A stretch of 51,106 nt of DNA from an uncultured Anaerolineae bacterium (lineage in GTDB: Bacteria; Chloroflexota; Anaerolineae; Anaerolineales; Villigracilaceae). A program made the translations under genes and the position numbers. The stretch is taken from NCBI GenBank assembly GCA_903854805.1, contig CAINXK010000010.1:1-51106 (forward strand), written 5' to 3'. Numbering within the stretch: the stretch's first letter is position 1; each line of letters starts with the position of its first letter. Below the pieces are notes generated by a model, which was not told the DNA's origin, did no database searches, and saw nothing but the letters and a program-made list of their open reading frames with translations. Shown in pieces: positions 1-8,638 of this stretch.

Positions 1-378
1 ATAAACGTCGAAAGGGATGAAAAAGTTTCTATTTCGCATGTGCCAGGCCAATTTTCGCGGTGGTTGCATCTGATTTGTCAGTTGCAGACGGTGAATGACC
101 TAAATTCCGGTTCAGAACGCTGTACAAACCCACGGTATGCCGCAATAAATTTGCACCAGTATCTTGACGAATTAAATGAATTAAATTTATCCTTTCCCAG
201 AATTGTGAGTGCGTGTAAAAAGGTATGTACGGATCTCTGGTTCTCGTGCCGCAAATTGAACGCCAGCAAGTATTGTCGCGCTTGGTAATAAATGACAGCT
301 GCCAAGCTGATTTCCCAAAACAGAACACTTGCGGATGGTTTCCTGGCGGGGTTTATAATTGAACAAGAGGAGATTGTC
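1..378. other. Upstream region with no recognisable gene
   Basis: Open frames of about 80-100 codons exist on both strands, but they overlap one another and none encodes a recognisable domain. I see no RNA gene or strong hairpin. The only usable signal is a TATAAT hexamer at 354-359, just before the first gene. Confidence 0.5.
354..359 (+). promoter_or_regulatory. Possible -10 box for the enoyl-CoA hydratase gene
   Basis: Exact TATAAT. The best -35-like sequence is TTGCGG at 329-334 with a long 19-base spacer, so the promoter is weak on that side. Transcription would start near 366, leaving a 13-base leader that contains the purine-rich ribosome site. Confidence 0.35.
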
Positions 379-1152
379 ATGGCTTATACATCCCTTTTGA
401 CCGAAATTCATGGACGTGTGGGGTTGATTACATTTGACCGCCCCCAGGCGCTGAATGCGCTTAACCCGCAACTGCTGGGAGAACTGATGCAAGCCCTGTC
501 CGTTTACGATGCTGATCCGGAAATTGGCGCAGTGCTCCTGACTGGCTCAGAGCGGGTTTTTGCCGCTGGAGCGGATATCAAGTTCATGGCCGGAGCTTCC
601 TCTGCCGAAATGCGCGCCAATGGTTTTGTAGAGCTTTTCGAAGGTCTGCGCAAGATCCGCAAACCGGTCATTGCTGCGGTAAGCGGGTTTGCGCTGGGTG
701 GCGGCTGTGAGTTAGCCCTGGCTTGTGACCTGATTGTGGCATCCGAAACGGCTCGCTTTGGACAACCCGAAATTACCATTGGTGTTATTCCGGGCGGAGG
801 TGGCACCCAGCGCCTGGCACGTGCACTGGGAAAGGCTCTGACGATGGAGATGGTGCTGAATAATCGCACGCTCACCGCGGCAGAAGCACTTCATTTTGGC
901 CTTGTAAATCGAGTTGTACCCGTCGAGTTGGTATTGAAAGAAGGCCTGGCGCTGGCAACTGAGATCGCAGCCCGCGCGCCCCTGGCGGTCATTTCAGCAA
1001 AACAAGCTGTTAACAACGCTTACGAATCCAGCCTGACAGCTGGGCTGGCTGAAGAGCGCGACTTATTCCACAACTTGTTCGATACATCTGATCAAAAGGA
1101 AGGCATGCAAGCTTTTCTTGAGAAACGCAAACCGCGCTGGCAGGGTAGGTAG
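379..1152 (+). CDS. Enoyl-CoA hydratase/isomerase family protein
   Basis: Crotonase-fold enzyme of 257 residues, the usual family length. Members hydrate 2-enoyl-CoA to 3-hydroxyacyl-CoA in fatty-acid or amino-acid beta-oxidation. The oxyanion-hole motif ALGGGCELAL is followed by GQPEITIGVIPGGGGTQ. Glu111 and Glu131 fall 20 residues apart, matching the two catalytic glutamates of classical enoyl-CoA hydratases. The AGADIKFM motif near residue 65 is also typical. The reading frame stays open to 292, but the ATG at 379 follows a purine-rich ribosome site (AAGAGGAGA at 364-372) and gives the standard N-terminus. The exact substrate cannot be told from sequence. The neighbouring acetyltransferase gene follows after 51 bases. 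Confidence 0.93.
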   Translation: MAYTSLLTEIHGRVGLITFDRPQALNALNPQLLGELMQALSVYDADPEIGAVLLTGSERVFAAGADIKFMAGASSAEMRANGFVELFEGLRKIRKPVIAAVSGFALGGGCELALACDLIVASETARFGQPEITIGVIPGGGGTQRLARALGKALTMEMVLNNRTLTAAEALHFGLVNRVVPVELVLKEGLALATEIAARAPLAVISAKQAVNNAYESSLTAGLAEERDLFHNLFDTSDQKEGMQAFLEKRKPRWQGR

Positions 1153-1185
1153 AATAGATTCGGGTTATACTATCAACGTGGGAAG

Positions 1186-1191
1186 TATAAT
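1186..1191 (+). promoter_or_regulatory. Possible -10 box for the AAC(3)-like gene
   Basis: Exact TATAAT in the 51-base gap after the enoyl-CoA hydratase. The predicted start point is near 1198, about 6 bases before the ATG at 1204, and no Shine-Dalgarno sequence fits. The -35 side is weak (TTATAC, 15-base spacer). Confidence 0.4.
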
Positions 1192-1203
1192 CTACTCTCG
1201 AAA

Positions 1204-2001
1204 ATGGGTTCTGACCTTATGTTGAACTTCAATGACCTGATCGTTGCTTTCGAAACGCTTGATCTGCATAACAAGCCTGTCATCGCGCATGCCTCTTTGC
1301 ATGCTTTTGGGCATATCGAGGGTGGTCCGGATGCGGTTGTCACCGGACTGCAGTATGCCACAGCCTCGTTTATCATGCCCACTCACACTTATAAAACCAT
1401 GTTCACACCTGCATCTGGACCATCGAATAATGCAGTTAATTATGTGCGTGGTCAGCAGTGGAATAAGCTGGCCGAACCTTATCAGAACGAAATGCCTGCT
1501 GACTCACTGATGGGTATTGTTCCTGAGAGTATGCGGAAATGGCCGGAAGCCAGGCGCTCGATGCATCCCATCTTGTCTTTCACGGGTTTTCGGGCCGATA
1601 AAATTCTCAAAACCCAGTCATTGGAAGAACCTTTTGCGCCCCTACGCGCATTGGTGGAACAGGATGGTTGGGTCTTGCTATTGGGGGTCGACCATACCGT
1701 CAATACTAGTATTCATTTTGCCGAGAAATTGGCTGGCCGGAAACAATTTGTGCGTTGGGCCCTGACTCAGTCGGGTGTTGTTGCGTGTCCTGGTTTTCCC
1801 GGTTGTTCTGCTGGCTTTGAGGCGATAGAACCGGAAGTCCGCCTATTTACAAAAACGGTAAAGGTCGGGAATGCCGTGGTGAAAGCGCTGCCGCTGCGTG
1901 CTTTGATGGTGCGGGTGATCGAGATGATCAAAAAAGACCGGTACGCCCTATTATGTGATCGTAGCGATTGTGAGCGCTGCGCAGAAGTCAGGAAAAACTA
2001 G
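1204..2001 (+). CDS. AAC(3)-family (aminoglycoside 3-N-acetyltransferase-like) protein
   Basis: A 265-residue protein of the antibiotic N-acetyltransferase (AAC(3)/YokD) fold, which transfers acetyl from acetyl-CoA to an amine. Family signatures visible are an N-terminal PVIAHASLHAFG block with a following GG, MPTHTYK near residue 60, RRSMHPILSFTG near residue 118, and LLLGVDHTVNTSIHFAE near residue 158. The last of these corresponds to the LLLGxxHxxNTSxHLAE signature. The C-terminal ~40 residues contain several cysteines (CPGFPGCSAGF and CDRSDCERCAE). Many chromosomal members have unknown, non-antibiotic substrates, so resistance should not be assumed. The start could also be the ATG at 1219. 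The -10 box at 1186 favours 1204. Confidence 0.82.
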   Translation: MGSDLMLNFNDLIVAFETLDLHNKPVIAHASLHAFGHIEGGPDAVVTGLQYATASFIMPTHTYKTMFTPASGPSNNAVNYVRGQQWNKLAEPYQNEMPADSLMGIVPESMRKWPEARRSMHPILSFTGFRADKILKTQSLEEPFAPLRALVEQDGWVLLLGVDHTVNTSIHFAEKLAGRKQFVRWALTQSGVVACPGFPGCSAGFEAIEPEVRLFTKTVKVGNAVVKALPLRALMVRVIEMIKKDRYALLCDRSDCERCAEVRKN

Positions 2002-2010
2002 AAAATCAAA

Positions 2011-2035
2011 GGGCGGCCCGCGGGCCGCCCTTTTT
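2011..2035. terminator. Bidirectional terminator between convergent genes
   Basis: A perfect 20-base inverted repeat (2011-2030), able to form an eight-pair GC stem with a CGCG loop, is followed by TTTTT on the + strand. On the - strand the flanking A-rich stretch (2001-2010) provides a T-rich tail. It can serve both the acetyltransferase gene and dnaE. Confidence 0.85.
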
Positions 2036-5000
2036 ATTGATATGTAATTTCTTCCACACGCCAGGTTTCTTCACCGATCAGCTTTTTAAGCCGGTCAAGC
2101 ATATCGGGTGTTATGCGCGTAGTGTCATTGGGAAAGTCCATCAAGTGACCGCGCCCGTTTTCGAATACCTGGAATTGGAAACGATCTTTGCCGTGATTTG
2201 AGATCAGGATTCCAAAGACATTCTTTATGCGCCGCCTGTCGCGGTCATTATCGCCGCTTGGACGCAGAAAAATAGTGATTAGCCGCGCCGGTAAGCTGTC
2301 GTCTCTGGGCTCTTCCAATCGGGGTGGCGCGATCGGAGGCAGGCTGACTGGAACCGATCTGGCTGCCTCGACACTGGATGGATTGACGATTGGAATGGTC
2401 GGCTGCTGATATGGTTTATTCGCTTTAGGCGTTTCCACCTGTTGCGCATTGTTTTCTGTCAGAGGTTCAAAGTGTTCGAAAGCCAACATATCGTCCATCG
2501 GATTGGCTGGTGAGAAGGAAGCCTTTTCAATCGGAACGTTGTGTTCCCAATCCGGTGGCGCATCCGGTTCCGGAGGCATGTCGTCATAATCTGGTTCAGG
2601 CGGGATGGGTGCGATTTTATTTCCATTATTGTTCGGTGTTTCTGGTACGGGTGCCGCCGGGGGCGATTTTTGAGAAGGGTTTTGTGGCAGGCTGGTAGCC
2701 TGGGGCCGATTAATTTTCGCAGAGGCAGTGTAAGCTGGTTTCTGGTAGTTTGGTTCTGGCGTGGAGCTTGGCAGCGGGTTATCGAAGGCGGCAACCTTTA
2801 CATCTACTTGTGTGCGGATTTCATCTACGAGAATCTTGGGTGGATTGCTGGTGGCGTCCAACTTTCCATCAGCGATCAGAACTTTGCCGTCTTCGCACAG
2901 TAGGCGTACTTTCTCCCAGGTCTTTGGGAAAATCACCAGTTCCAGGTTGCCATGCAGGTCTTCCAGTGTTACAAATCCCATCATTTTGTCGGTCTTAGTC
3001 TTAAAAGGGCGTGATGAGACCACCATGCCGGCTACTCTTACACGTTCCTCGTGGGCAGCTTCAAGCAAACTGGCGGCATTGTGGCTGACAGCCTGGGTGA
3101 GCAGTTCGGCATAAGCCGAAAGCGGGTGATCTGAGAGATAAACACCAATCAGTTCGCGTTCCCAGCCCAAGGCTTCCTTCTTTTCGACTTTGATGCCGGC
3201 GGGCAGGTCGATACTTTCGGCTGGAACACCGGTAGATCCTCCAAAAAGAGAGAGCTGTCCGCTTTCCGCCGAGCGGAAATGGCTGGTGCTGGCGGAAACA
3301 ATCCGTTCTAACGAGGCCAGTAGCGCGGCGCGGTCGCCAAAGCTGTCAAACGCGCCCACTTTGATCAGACATTCCAATGCGCGCTTGCCGGCTGCACGCA
3401 AGTCTACGCGCCGGGCGAAATCGTTCAAGTCGCGAAAGGGTTTGCCCGGTTTTCCATTTGAATTTCGCCCATCGACGATCAAATCTGCAGGGCCATGTCC
3501 AACATTTTTCACTGCGCCCAACCCAAAGCGGATGGCGGGTTTTGTACCGTTTTCAGACCTTACTGGAGTGACCTTTTCGCGATTGTTTGCCGTTGCTGAA
3601 ATTTCTACGTCTTCAATACTGAAGTCGAAAGTGGAGTGATTGACATCTGGTTGGAGCACGTCAATACCCATGGCGCGTGAATCGGCGATATACATGGCGA
3701 TCTTGGCAGCATCATCTTTGAAGACTGACATGAGTGCGCACATATATTCGGCGGAGTAATGAGTTTTTAGATAACCGGTCTGGACAGAGATGAGACCGTA
3801 ATCGGCGGCGTGCGATTTGTTGAAGCCGTAGCGGGCGAATTTTTCCCAGTCTTCGAAGATCGCCGTGGCGGTCTCTTTGTCCATGGTTTTTTCAGATGCG
3901 CCTTTGATGAATTTTTCTTTGTGTTTGACGATTTTATCGGCTTGTTTTTTAGAAATGGCTTTCCGTAAATCATCTGATTCTGAGCGGCTGTAACCGGCAA
4001 GTTCAACCGCTGCGCGCATGATCTGTTCCTGATAGACAGGGATGCCGTAAGTATCGTTGAAAATTGGTACCAGGGATGGATGCCGGTATTCGATCTCTTC
4101 CTCGCCGTGCATGCGTTTGATATAAGACGGGATAAAATCCATTGGTCCGGGGCGGTAGAGTGCCACCATGGCAATAATATTATCGAGACTCTTCGGTTTC
4201 ATCTCTACTACCCAGCGCGTCATCCCGTTGCCTTCCAGTTGGAAGATCCCGGCGGTCTGGCCGCGTCCCATCATCTCAAAGGTTGCGGGGTCATTGGTGG
4301 GAATGTTTTCCAGGGTCAGATCGACCCCGTGGCGCAGTTTAATTTGCCCGCAGGCGCGTGCCATAACTGTCAAGGTGGAAAGACCGAGAAAGTCAACCTT
4401 GAGCATGCCCATGCTGTCCAAAATACCCATCTCAAATTGAGTTACAGTTTTGACGGGCGATTCTTCTGATCCGGATGTTGGCCGGTGGATGGGCAAGTAG
4501 TCCGTGATGGGTTTATCAGCAATTACCAGACCCGCAGCGTGAGTCCCGGCATTGCGAACAACACCTTCCATGTGGATGGCTGTATCGACAAGTTTTTTAA
4601 CTTTGGGTTCGGCGTTGTAGGCGGCCCTAAAATCGGGTACTTCAGCCAGCGCTTCCGAAAGAGACATAGGCTTGCCAGGGATGTTTGGTACCAGTTTGGC
4701 AATTTTATCCACTTCTGGGATGGGAATATCCATCACTCTTGCCACGTCCCGCAGAGCACCCCGGGCGGCCATCGTGCCGAAGGTGATGATCTGGGCTACC
4801 TTGTCGTCGCCGTATTTGCGGGCGGTGTACTCAAGCATTTCCGAGCGTCTGTCATCCCGAAAATCCAGGTCAATATCTGGCATGGAAACACGCCCGGGGT
4901 TCAGAAAGCGCTCAAAGAGCAGCTGATGTTGAATGGGGTCCACAAGAGTTATGTAAAGCGAATACGCCACCAGTGAGCCAGCAGCCGATCCGCGCGTGTT

Positions 5001-6071
5001 ATACCAGATACCTGTTTCGCTGGCGTAGCGGCATAGGTCCCATACGATCAGGAAGTAGGCGTCGAAGCCCATACTGTGAATCACGCTCAATTCAAAATCG
5101 AGCCGTTCGCGGATTTCGGGGTCGTTTTTCCGACTGCCATAACGTTTTTCCAGGCCGATTTCGCACAGGTAGTGCAGATATGATTCGGCTGTGTAACCAT
5201 CAGGCACCGCGAATTCTGGTAGGTGGTAGCCCTTAAACCCAAGATCAACCTGGCAGCGCTCGGCAATTTCCACCGTATTTGACAGTGCTTCGGGAATCTC
5301 AGAGAACAGGCGGCCCATTTCCTGCGGCGAACGCAAATAGAAGGTTTGCGAATCGTAACGCATGCGGTCTGGGTCACTAAGTAGTTTGCCCGTCTGGATT
5401 GCAAGCAAAATATCCTGATACTGGGCGTCATCCGGTTCGATATAATGGACGTCATTAGTGGCGACGAATTTGGCAGAGTATTTAGCTCCCAGCGCCACCA
5501 GCTTTTTGTTAAGGTCCACCAGCTCTGTGATGTTGTGCTGCTGCAGTTCCACGTAGAAACGGTCTGGTCCGAATACGTCATAATACCAATTCATGCGTTT
5601 CACAGCTTCTTCAGGCTTTTCGTCAATCAGCTGGCGTGGAATTTCTGCTGACATACACCCGGATGTGGCAATCAAACCTTCAGAATGTTCGGCTAAAAAT
5701 TCGTGGTCAATGCGAGGAAAATAGTAAAAACCATCCATCTGGGCTGCCGAAGTGATCTTCAGTAGATTCTTATATCCAATTTCGTTTTCGGCTAATAGTA
5801 AGAGGTGGCTGGATTTTTTATCCAGTTTCGAGTCGCGGTCCTGCATCCGGCGCGCGGCCATATATGTTTCCACGCCGATGATGGGTTTGATGCCGGCTTC
5901 TTGGGCCGCGTTGTAAAATTCAATTACGCCAAACATCGTGCCATGGTCGGTGATGGCCAAGGCAGGCATTTCCATCTCTTTAGCGCGTTTGACCAGCTTC
6001 TTGATGTTTGAAAAGCCATCGAGTAGCGAATAGACTGTGTGTGTGTGCAGGTGGACGAAGGATTCTGTCAT
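2034..6071 (-). CDS. dnaE: DNA polymerase III subunit alpha
   Basis: Replicative polymerase, 1345 residues, longer than the usual ~1160. The N-terminal PHP domain keeps all nine candidate metal ligands: H8, H10, D18, H43, E68, H89, C139, D207 and H209. It may therefore be an active proofreading nuclease, as in Thermus, unlike E. coli. The catalytic PDIDLDF motif carries D401 and D403. The fingers region YRPGPMDFIPSYI and tandem HhH region follow, then an OB fold near residue 1010 (VRVAGMVVSSRPF). A low-complexity Pro/Glu-rich linker (about 1075-1255) joins this to a C-terminal domain of ~85 residues resembling the tail of Thermus and Roseiflexus DnaE. No Shine-Dalgarno is evident. An extended -10 lies 25 bases upstream of the predicted leader. 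Confidence 0.97.
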   Translation of the reverse strand: MTESFVHLHTHTVYSLLDGFSNIKKLVKRAKEMEMPALAITDHGTMFGVIEFYNAAQEAGIKPIIGVETYMAARRMQDRDSKLDKKSSHLLLLAENEIGYKNLLKITSAAQMDGFYYFPRIDHEFLAEHSEGLIATSGCMSAEIPRQLIDEKPEEAVKRMNWYYDVFGPDRFYVELQQHNITELVDLNKKLVALGAKYSAKFVATNDVHYIEPDDAQYQDILLAIQTGKLLSDPDRMRYDSQTFYLRSPQEMGRLFSEIPEALSNTVEIAERCQVDLGFKGYHLPEFAVPDGYTAESYLHYLCEIGLEKRYGSRKNDPEIRERLDFELSVIHSMGFDAYFLIVWDLCRYASETGIWYNTRGSAAGSLVAYSLYITLVDPIQHQLLFERFLNPGRVSMPDIDLDFRDDRRSEMLEYTARKYGDDKVAQIITFGTMAARGALRDVARVMDIPIPEVDKIAKLVPNIPGKPMSLSEALAEVPDFRAAYNAEPKVKKLVDTAIHMEGVVRNAGTHAAGLVIADKPITDYLPIHRPTSGSEESPVKTVTQFEMGILDSMGMLKVDFLGLSTLTVMARACGQIKLRHGVDLTLENIPTNDPATFEMMGRGQTAGIFQLEGNGMTRWVVEMKPKSLDNIIAMVALYRPGPMDFIPSYIKRMHGEEEIEYRHPSLVPIFNDTYGIPVYQEQIMRAAVELAGYSRSESDDLRKAISKKQADKIVKHKEKFIKGASEKTMDKETATAIFEDWEKFARYGFNKSHAADYGLISVQTGYLKTHYSAEYMCALMSVFKDDAAKIAMYIADSRAMGIDVLQPDVNHSTFDFSIEDVEISATANNREKVTPVRSENGTKPAIRFGLGAVKNVGHGPADLIVDGRNSNGKPGKPFRDLNDFARRVDLRAAGKRALECLIKVGAFDSFGDRAALLASLERIVSASTSHFRSAESGQLSLFGGSTGVPAESIDLPAGIKVEKKEALGWERELIGVYLSDHPLSAYAELLTQAVSHNAASLLEAAHEERVRVAGMVVSSRPFKTKTDKMMGFVTLEDLHGNLELVIFPKTWEKVRLLCEDGKVLIADGKLDATSNPPKILVDEIRTQVDVKVAAFDNPLPSSTPEPNYQKPAYTASAKINRPQATSLPQNPSQKSPPAAPVPETPNNNGNKIAPIPPEPDYDDMPPEPDAPPDWEHNVPIEKASFSPANPMDDMLAFEHFEPLTENNAQQVETPKANKPYQQPTIPIVNPSSVEAARSVPVSLPPIAPPRLEEPRDDSLPARLITIFLRPSGDNDRDRRRIKNVFGILISNHGKDRFQFQVFENGRGHLMDFPNDTTRITPDMLDRLKKLIGEETWRVEEITYQ

Positions 6072-6102
6072 GGTTTAATATTGGGTTTAAATGGATAAAA
6101 TC

Positions 6103-6111
6103 ATTATAGCA
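6103..6111 (-). promoter_or_regulatory. Extended -10 promoter element of dnaE
   Basis: On the - strand the sequence reads TGC followed by TATAAT, an extended -10 element that can work without a strong -35. Transcription would start near 6096, giving a leader of about 25 bases. The inverted repeat at 6114-6141 lies immediately upstream and could be an operator. Confidence 0.55.
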
Positions 6112-6371
6112 TCCCAAGCGCAAAACAAACCGGGCGCTTGGCTTAAAATATTCCGAACAAAAGTTCTTTTAACATATGGTGTTTACTCCCTTGGTGGGTC
6201 GCGCTGGTCAGAGTTGGACCCCTGAAGGGAAAAAGAGGTTTGGTGGGCGTATGGTGGGACAAACCTTTGATTAGCACACGCAGTGGTTCCGGTAGCAAAA
6301 ATCTACATGGTGAAAAGCAAAACAGAGCAGGCTGTGAGTAAATTCTACCTAAGATTTCCACCCATTTGGTT

Positions 6372-6410
6372 AAAAAAAATTACGGAGAACGTGTAAAGCA
6401 TGTTCCGTAA
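6372..6410 (-). terminator. Intrinsic terminator after the first kinase gene
   Basis: On the - strand, a stem of TTACGGA (6404-6410) and TCCGTAA (6380-6386) is followed directly by eight T residues (6379-6372). It lies about 30 bases past the stop of the kinase gene and would separate it from dnaE. Confidence 0.7.
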
Positions 6411-6439
6411 GTTTTGAAATGCAACAACCTGTTGGAGTT

Positions 6440-8548
6440 TTAGTGCCCTGGTCGCCAAACGGGGTCAAAATCAATTGCAGTGGAACTGGTTAAACGTTGT
6501 GGTAAGTTATCGGTGAGATTGAAAAAATAAATATCCTGGTTTATTGTATCTGTGGTTTCGTATGCAACCCACTGACCGTCAGGTGATAAACTGGCGTCTA
6601 CTACTGGTCTTGGAATTGGCAGCAGGTTAACTGTTTGAGTTTGAAATACATATTGCCCGAGCGCCGATGGTGCCGTTAGGCTGTTGTTGGTCTGGCTGAA
6701 AAATAGAGACTCGCCATCTGCTGACCAGGTTGGTAAATATTCACAGGATGCCCCGCCGGTGCGTAGCAGCTGTTGTTTGTTATTGCCATCGGCAGACATA
6801 CTCCAAATTTGTAGCAAGCCGAAGCGTAGCACTGTATATGCAATCTGGCTGGAATCGGGTGACCAGGCTGGATAGCGTGACTGACTATTGTCATCTGCCG
6901 TTGTTAAGCGGGTCAGTTTAAAATCACTCAGGTTGAAAACGAAAATCTGCATGGAGCCGTCTCGTAGGGATGTGAACGCAATTTTCTCTCCATCAGGCGA
7001 CCAGACCGGTTCAAAATCGCCTGCCGGTTTAAACGGTAGGGGACGGGTCTCCCCGGTTTCAATATTTAACACATACAAGGCCGATTTGGGGTATTGTGAA
7101 GCTCTGTCTGTGCAAGGCGAGATATAGACAATTTGATTGCCATCTGGTGACCAGTCAAAATTGCAGGCTCCAGCCGGAATATTTGTCAACTGGCGCAGGT
7201 TGGTTCCGCCTGGGCTAAGTATGTATATTTGGGCGATGTGATCAATGGCAGATGCGTAGGCGATTTCGCCGTGTCCAACACCGGTGGGTGTGTCCAGGGG
7301 GGCAACTGCTGGGGAAGGGCTGATGGATGGCGTAGTTGTTTGAATTACCGGGTTGGCGGAAGCTACTATAGCCGCAGCAGGTAAACTTGGAGTTGCTGAA
7401 GCACTGCGTGTAATGCCTTGTGTTATCGTTAATGTCCTGATCGCCGTTATACTCTGGGTGGGCGTAAGCAAAACAGTGGGCGTACTACTTGCGGTAACCG
7501 AAGGCAAGCCTGGCGGCAGGCTGGTTCGTTTTGGTAGAGCTCCCGGCACGGGGAAAAACCTGTTTTGCAGCAGGCTTTGGTTGCGTGGGTTGAACCAGAT
7601 TGACCCCGAAACGATGATTAACATTACCAGGAAAAAACCAAACAGCCTCCAGAATGAGGTTGATTTTTTTGTCGGAAGTTTGTCCGGCGCCTGAGTTTTT
7701 GCTGGTTGGTCATCTCCGATTTTTTCGGTTTCGATTCTGGGCTCAGGTTGGCCTAGTATTGCTCTTTTGAATGCGTCCGCAGATTGGTAGCGGTTGGCAG
7801 AGCTTGTTTCGAGTGCTTTTTCAATCACGTTTGCCATGCGAGCTGTAACATCTGGGCGATGTTCGCGCAAGGGTGTCAATTTGACGCCATCAACCGCGCG
7901 CATCAGGCTATCTTCCGGGATGACTCCGGTTAAGGCTGCATAAAGTGTGGCACCCAGCGAATAAATGTCAGAGCGGGCATCGGTGCGGGCAGATCCATAT
8001 TGTTCAGGGGGTGAGTAGCCGGGTGTCATAGCGCGCGCGCCTGTCATGGTTTCTTCGTGCTCCCAACCCATTTTGGCCAACCCAAAATCGACCAGGTAAA
8101 CCTGGCCATCACTGTCAATTTTGATATTACCGAGTTTAATGTCGCGGTGCAAAATGGGCGGTTTACGGGAATGCAAGTAAGAAAGGGCATCACATGCAGC
8201 AGAACCGATCCGGACGGCTTCCCCTTCGGATATCGGACCATGCTTGTCCATGCGCTGGCGCAGGTCGTCCCCATCAATATAATCCATCACCAGGTATTGA
8301 CCGGTTTCATCAATAATGAAGTGATCGGTTACCCGTGGCAGGTTGGGGTGGCGAATGCCGGCCAGAATGATGGCCTCCATCCGAAACTGGCGGGCGTAAT
8401 CATCGGTGGTAAAAAGATTCTCTTTGAGTGCCACTTCTACACCCAGGCTCTCATCCATGGCGCGATAAACAGCCCCCATGCCTCCGCGTCCGAGAATCTC
8501 GATCACGCGATAACGGTTATTCAGCAGGTTTCCCTGGCCCAAAGTCAT
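6440..8548 (-). CDS. Membrane Ser/Thr protein kinase with C-terminal PD40 beta-propeller
   Basis: Bacterial Hanks-type kinase of 702 residues. The cytoplasmic kinase domain (about 10-270) has the glycine loop LGRGGMGAVYRA, the ATP-anchoring Lys in VALKENLF, HRDIKLGNIKI, DFGLAKM and the activation/P+1 segment MTPGYSPPEQYG. One membrane segment follows near residue 305 (FWRLFGFFLVMLIIVSGSI), then a Ser/Thr/Pro-rich spacer. An external domain (about 430-700) has TolB/PD40-like repeats of the form WSPDGxxIxF, which probably fold as a beta-propeller sensor. A paralogue lies directly upstream. The predicted -10 at 8557-8562 would start the mRNA 2 bases before the ATG. The ligand and phosphorylation targets are unknown. 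Confidence 0.92.
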   Translation of the reverse strand: MTLGQGNLLNNRYRVIEILGRGGMGAVYRAMDESLGVEVALKENLFTTDDYARQFRMEAIILAGIRHPNLPRVTDHFIIDETGQYLVMDYIDGDDLRQRMDKHGPISEGEAVRIGSAACDALSYLHSRKPPILHRDIKLGNIKIDSDGQVYLVDFGLAKMGWEHEETMTGARAMTPGYSPPEQYGSARTDARSDIYSLGATLYAALTGVIPEDSLMRAVDGVKLTPLREHRPDVTARMANVIEKALETSSANRYQSADAFKRAILGQPEPRIETEKIGDDQPAKTQAPDKLPTKKSTSFWRLFGFFLVMLIIVSGSIWFNPRNQSLLQNRFFPVPGALPKRTSLPPGLPSVTASSTPTVLLTPTQSITAIRTLTITQGITRSASATPSLPAAAIVASANPVIQTTTPSISPSPAVAPLDTPTGVGHGEIAYASAIDHIAQIYILSPGGTNLRQLTNIPAGACNFDWSPDGNQIVYISPCTDRASQYPKSALYVLNIETGETRPLPFKPAGDFEPVWSPDGEKIAFTSLRDGSMQIFVFNLSDFKLTRLTTADDNSQSRYPAWSPDSSQIAYTVLRFGLLQIWSMSADGNNKQQLLRTGGASCEYLPTWSADGESLFFSQTNNSLTAPSALGQYVFQTQTVNLLPIPRPVVDASLSPDGQWVAYETTDTINQDIYFFNLTDNLPQRLTSSTAIDFDPVWRPGH

Positions 8549-8556
8549 AATGGTAA

Positions 8557-8562
8557 GTTATA
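8557..8562 (-). promoter_or_regulatory. Possible -10 box for the first kinase gene (near-leaderless)
   Basis: TATAAC on the - strand, placed so that transcription would begin about 2 bases before the ATG at 8548. No Shine-Dalgarno is present. No good -35 is visible at the normal distance. Confidence 0.35.
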
Positions 8563-8638
8563 CCCAATTGTTAGCAAGCAAAGATAGCTCCTACTGCCTA
8601 AAACCATTTCACTATTGATATTGTAATACGGATAAAAA

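Larger units (their letters stand above)
6072..6439. other. Intergenic region between dnaE and the first kinase gene
   Basis: No convincing gene is present. A 72-codon open frame on the - strand (6143-6361) has no recognisable motif. The region holds the dnaE promoter, an 8-bp perfect inverted repeat (6114-6121 with 6134-6141, 12-base loop) overlapping that promoter's -35 area, and the kinase terminator at 6372-6410. Confidence 0.55.

Noticed and set aside
1204..2001. Calling the AAC(3)-like gene an antibiotic-resistance gene
   Set aside because: The fold is clear, but many chromosomal members have other substrates, and nothing nearby suggests mobility or resistance.
6143..6361. 72-codon frame between dnaE and the kinase
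   Set aside because: No motif, no ribosome site or coupling, and it lies across promoter and terminator signals.
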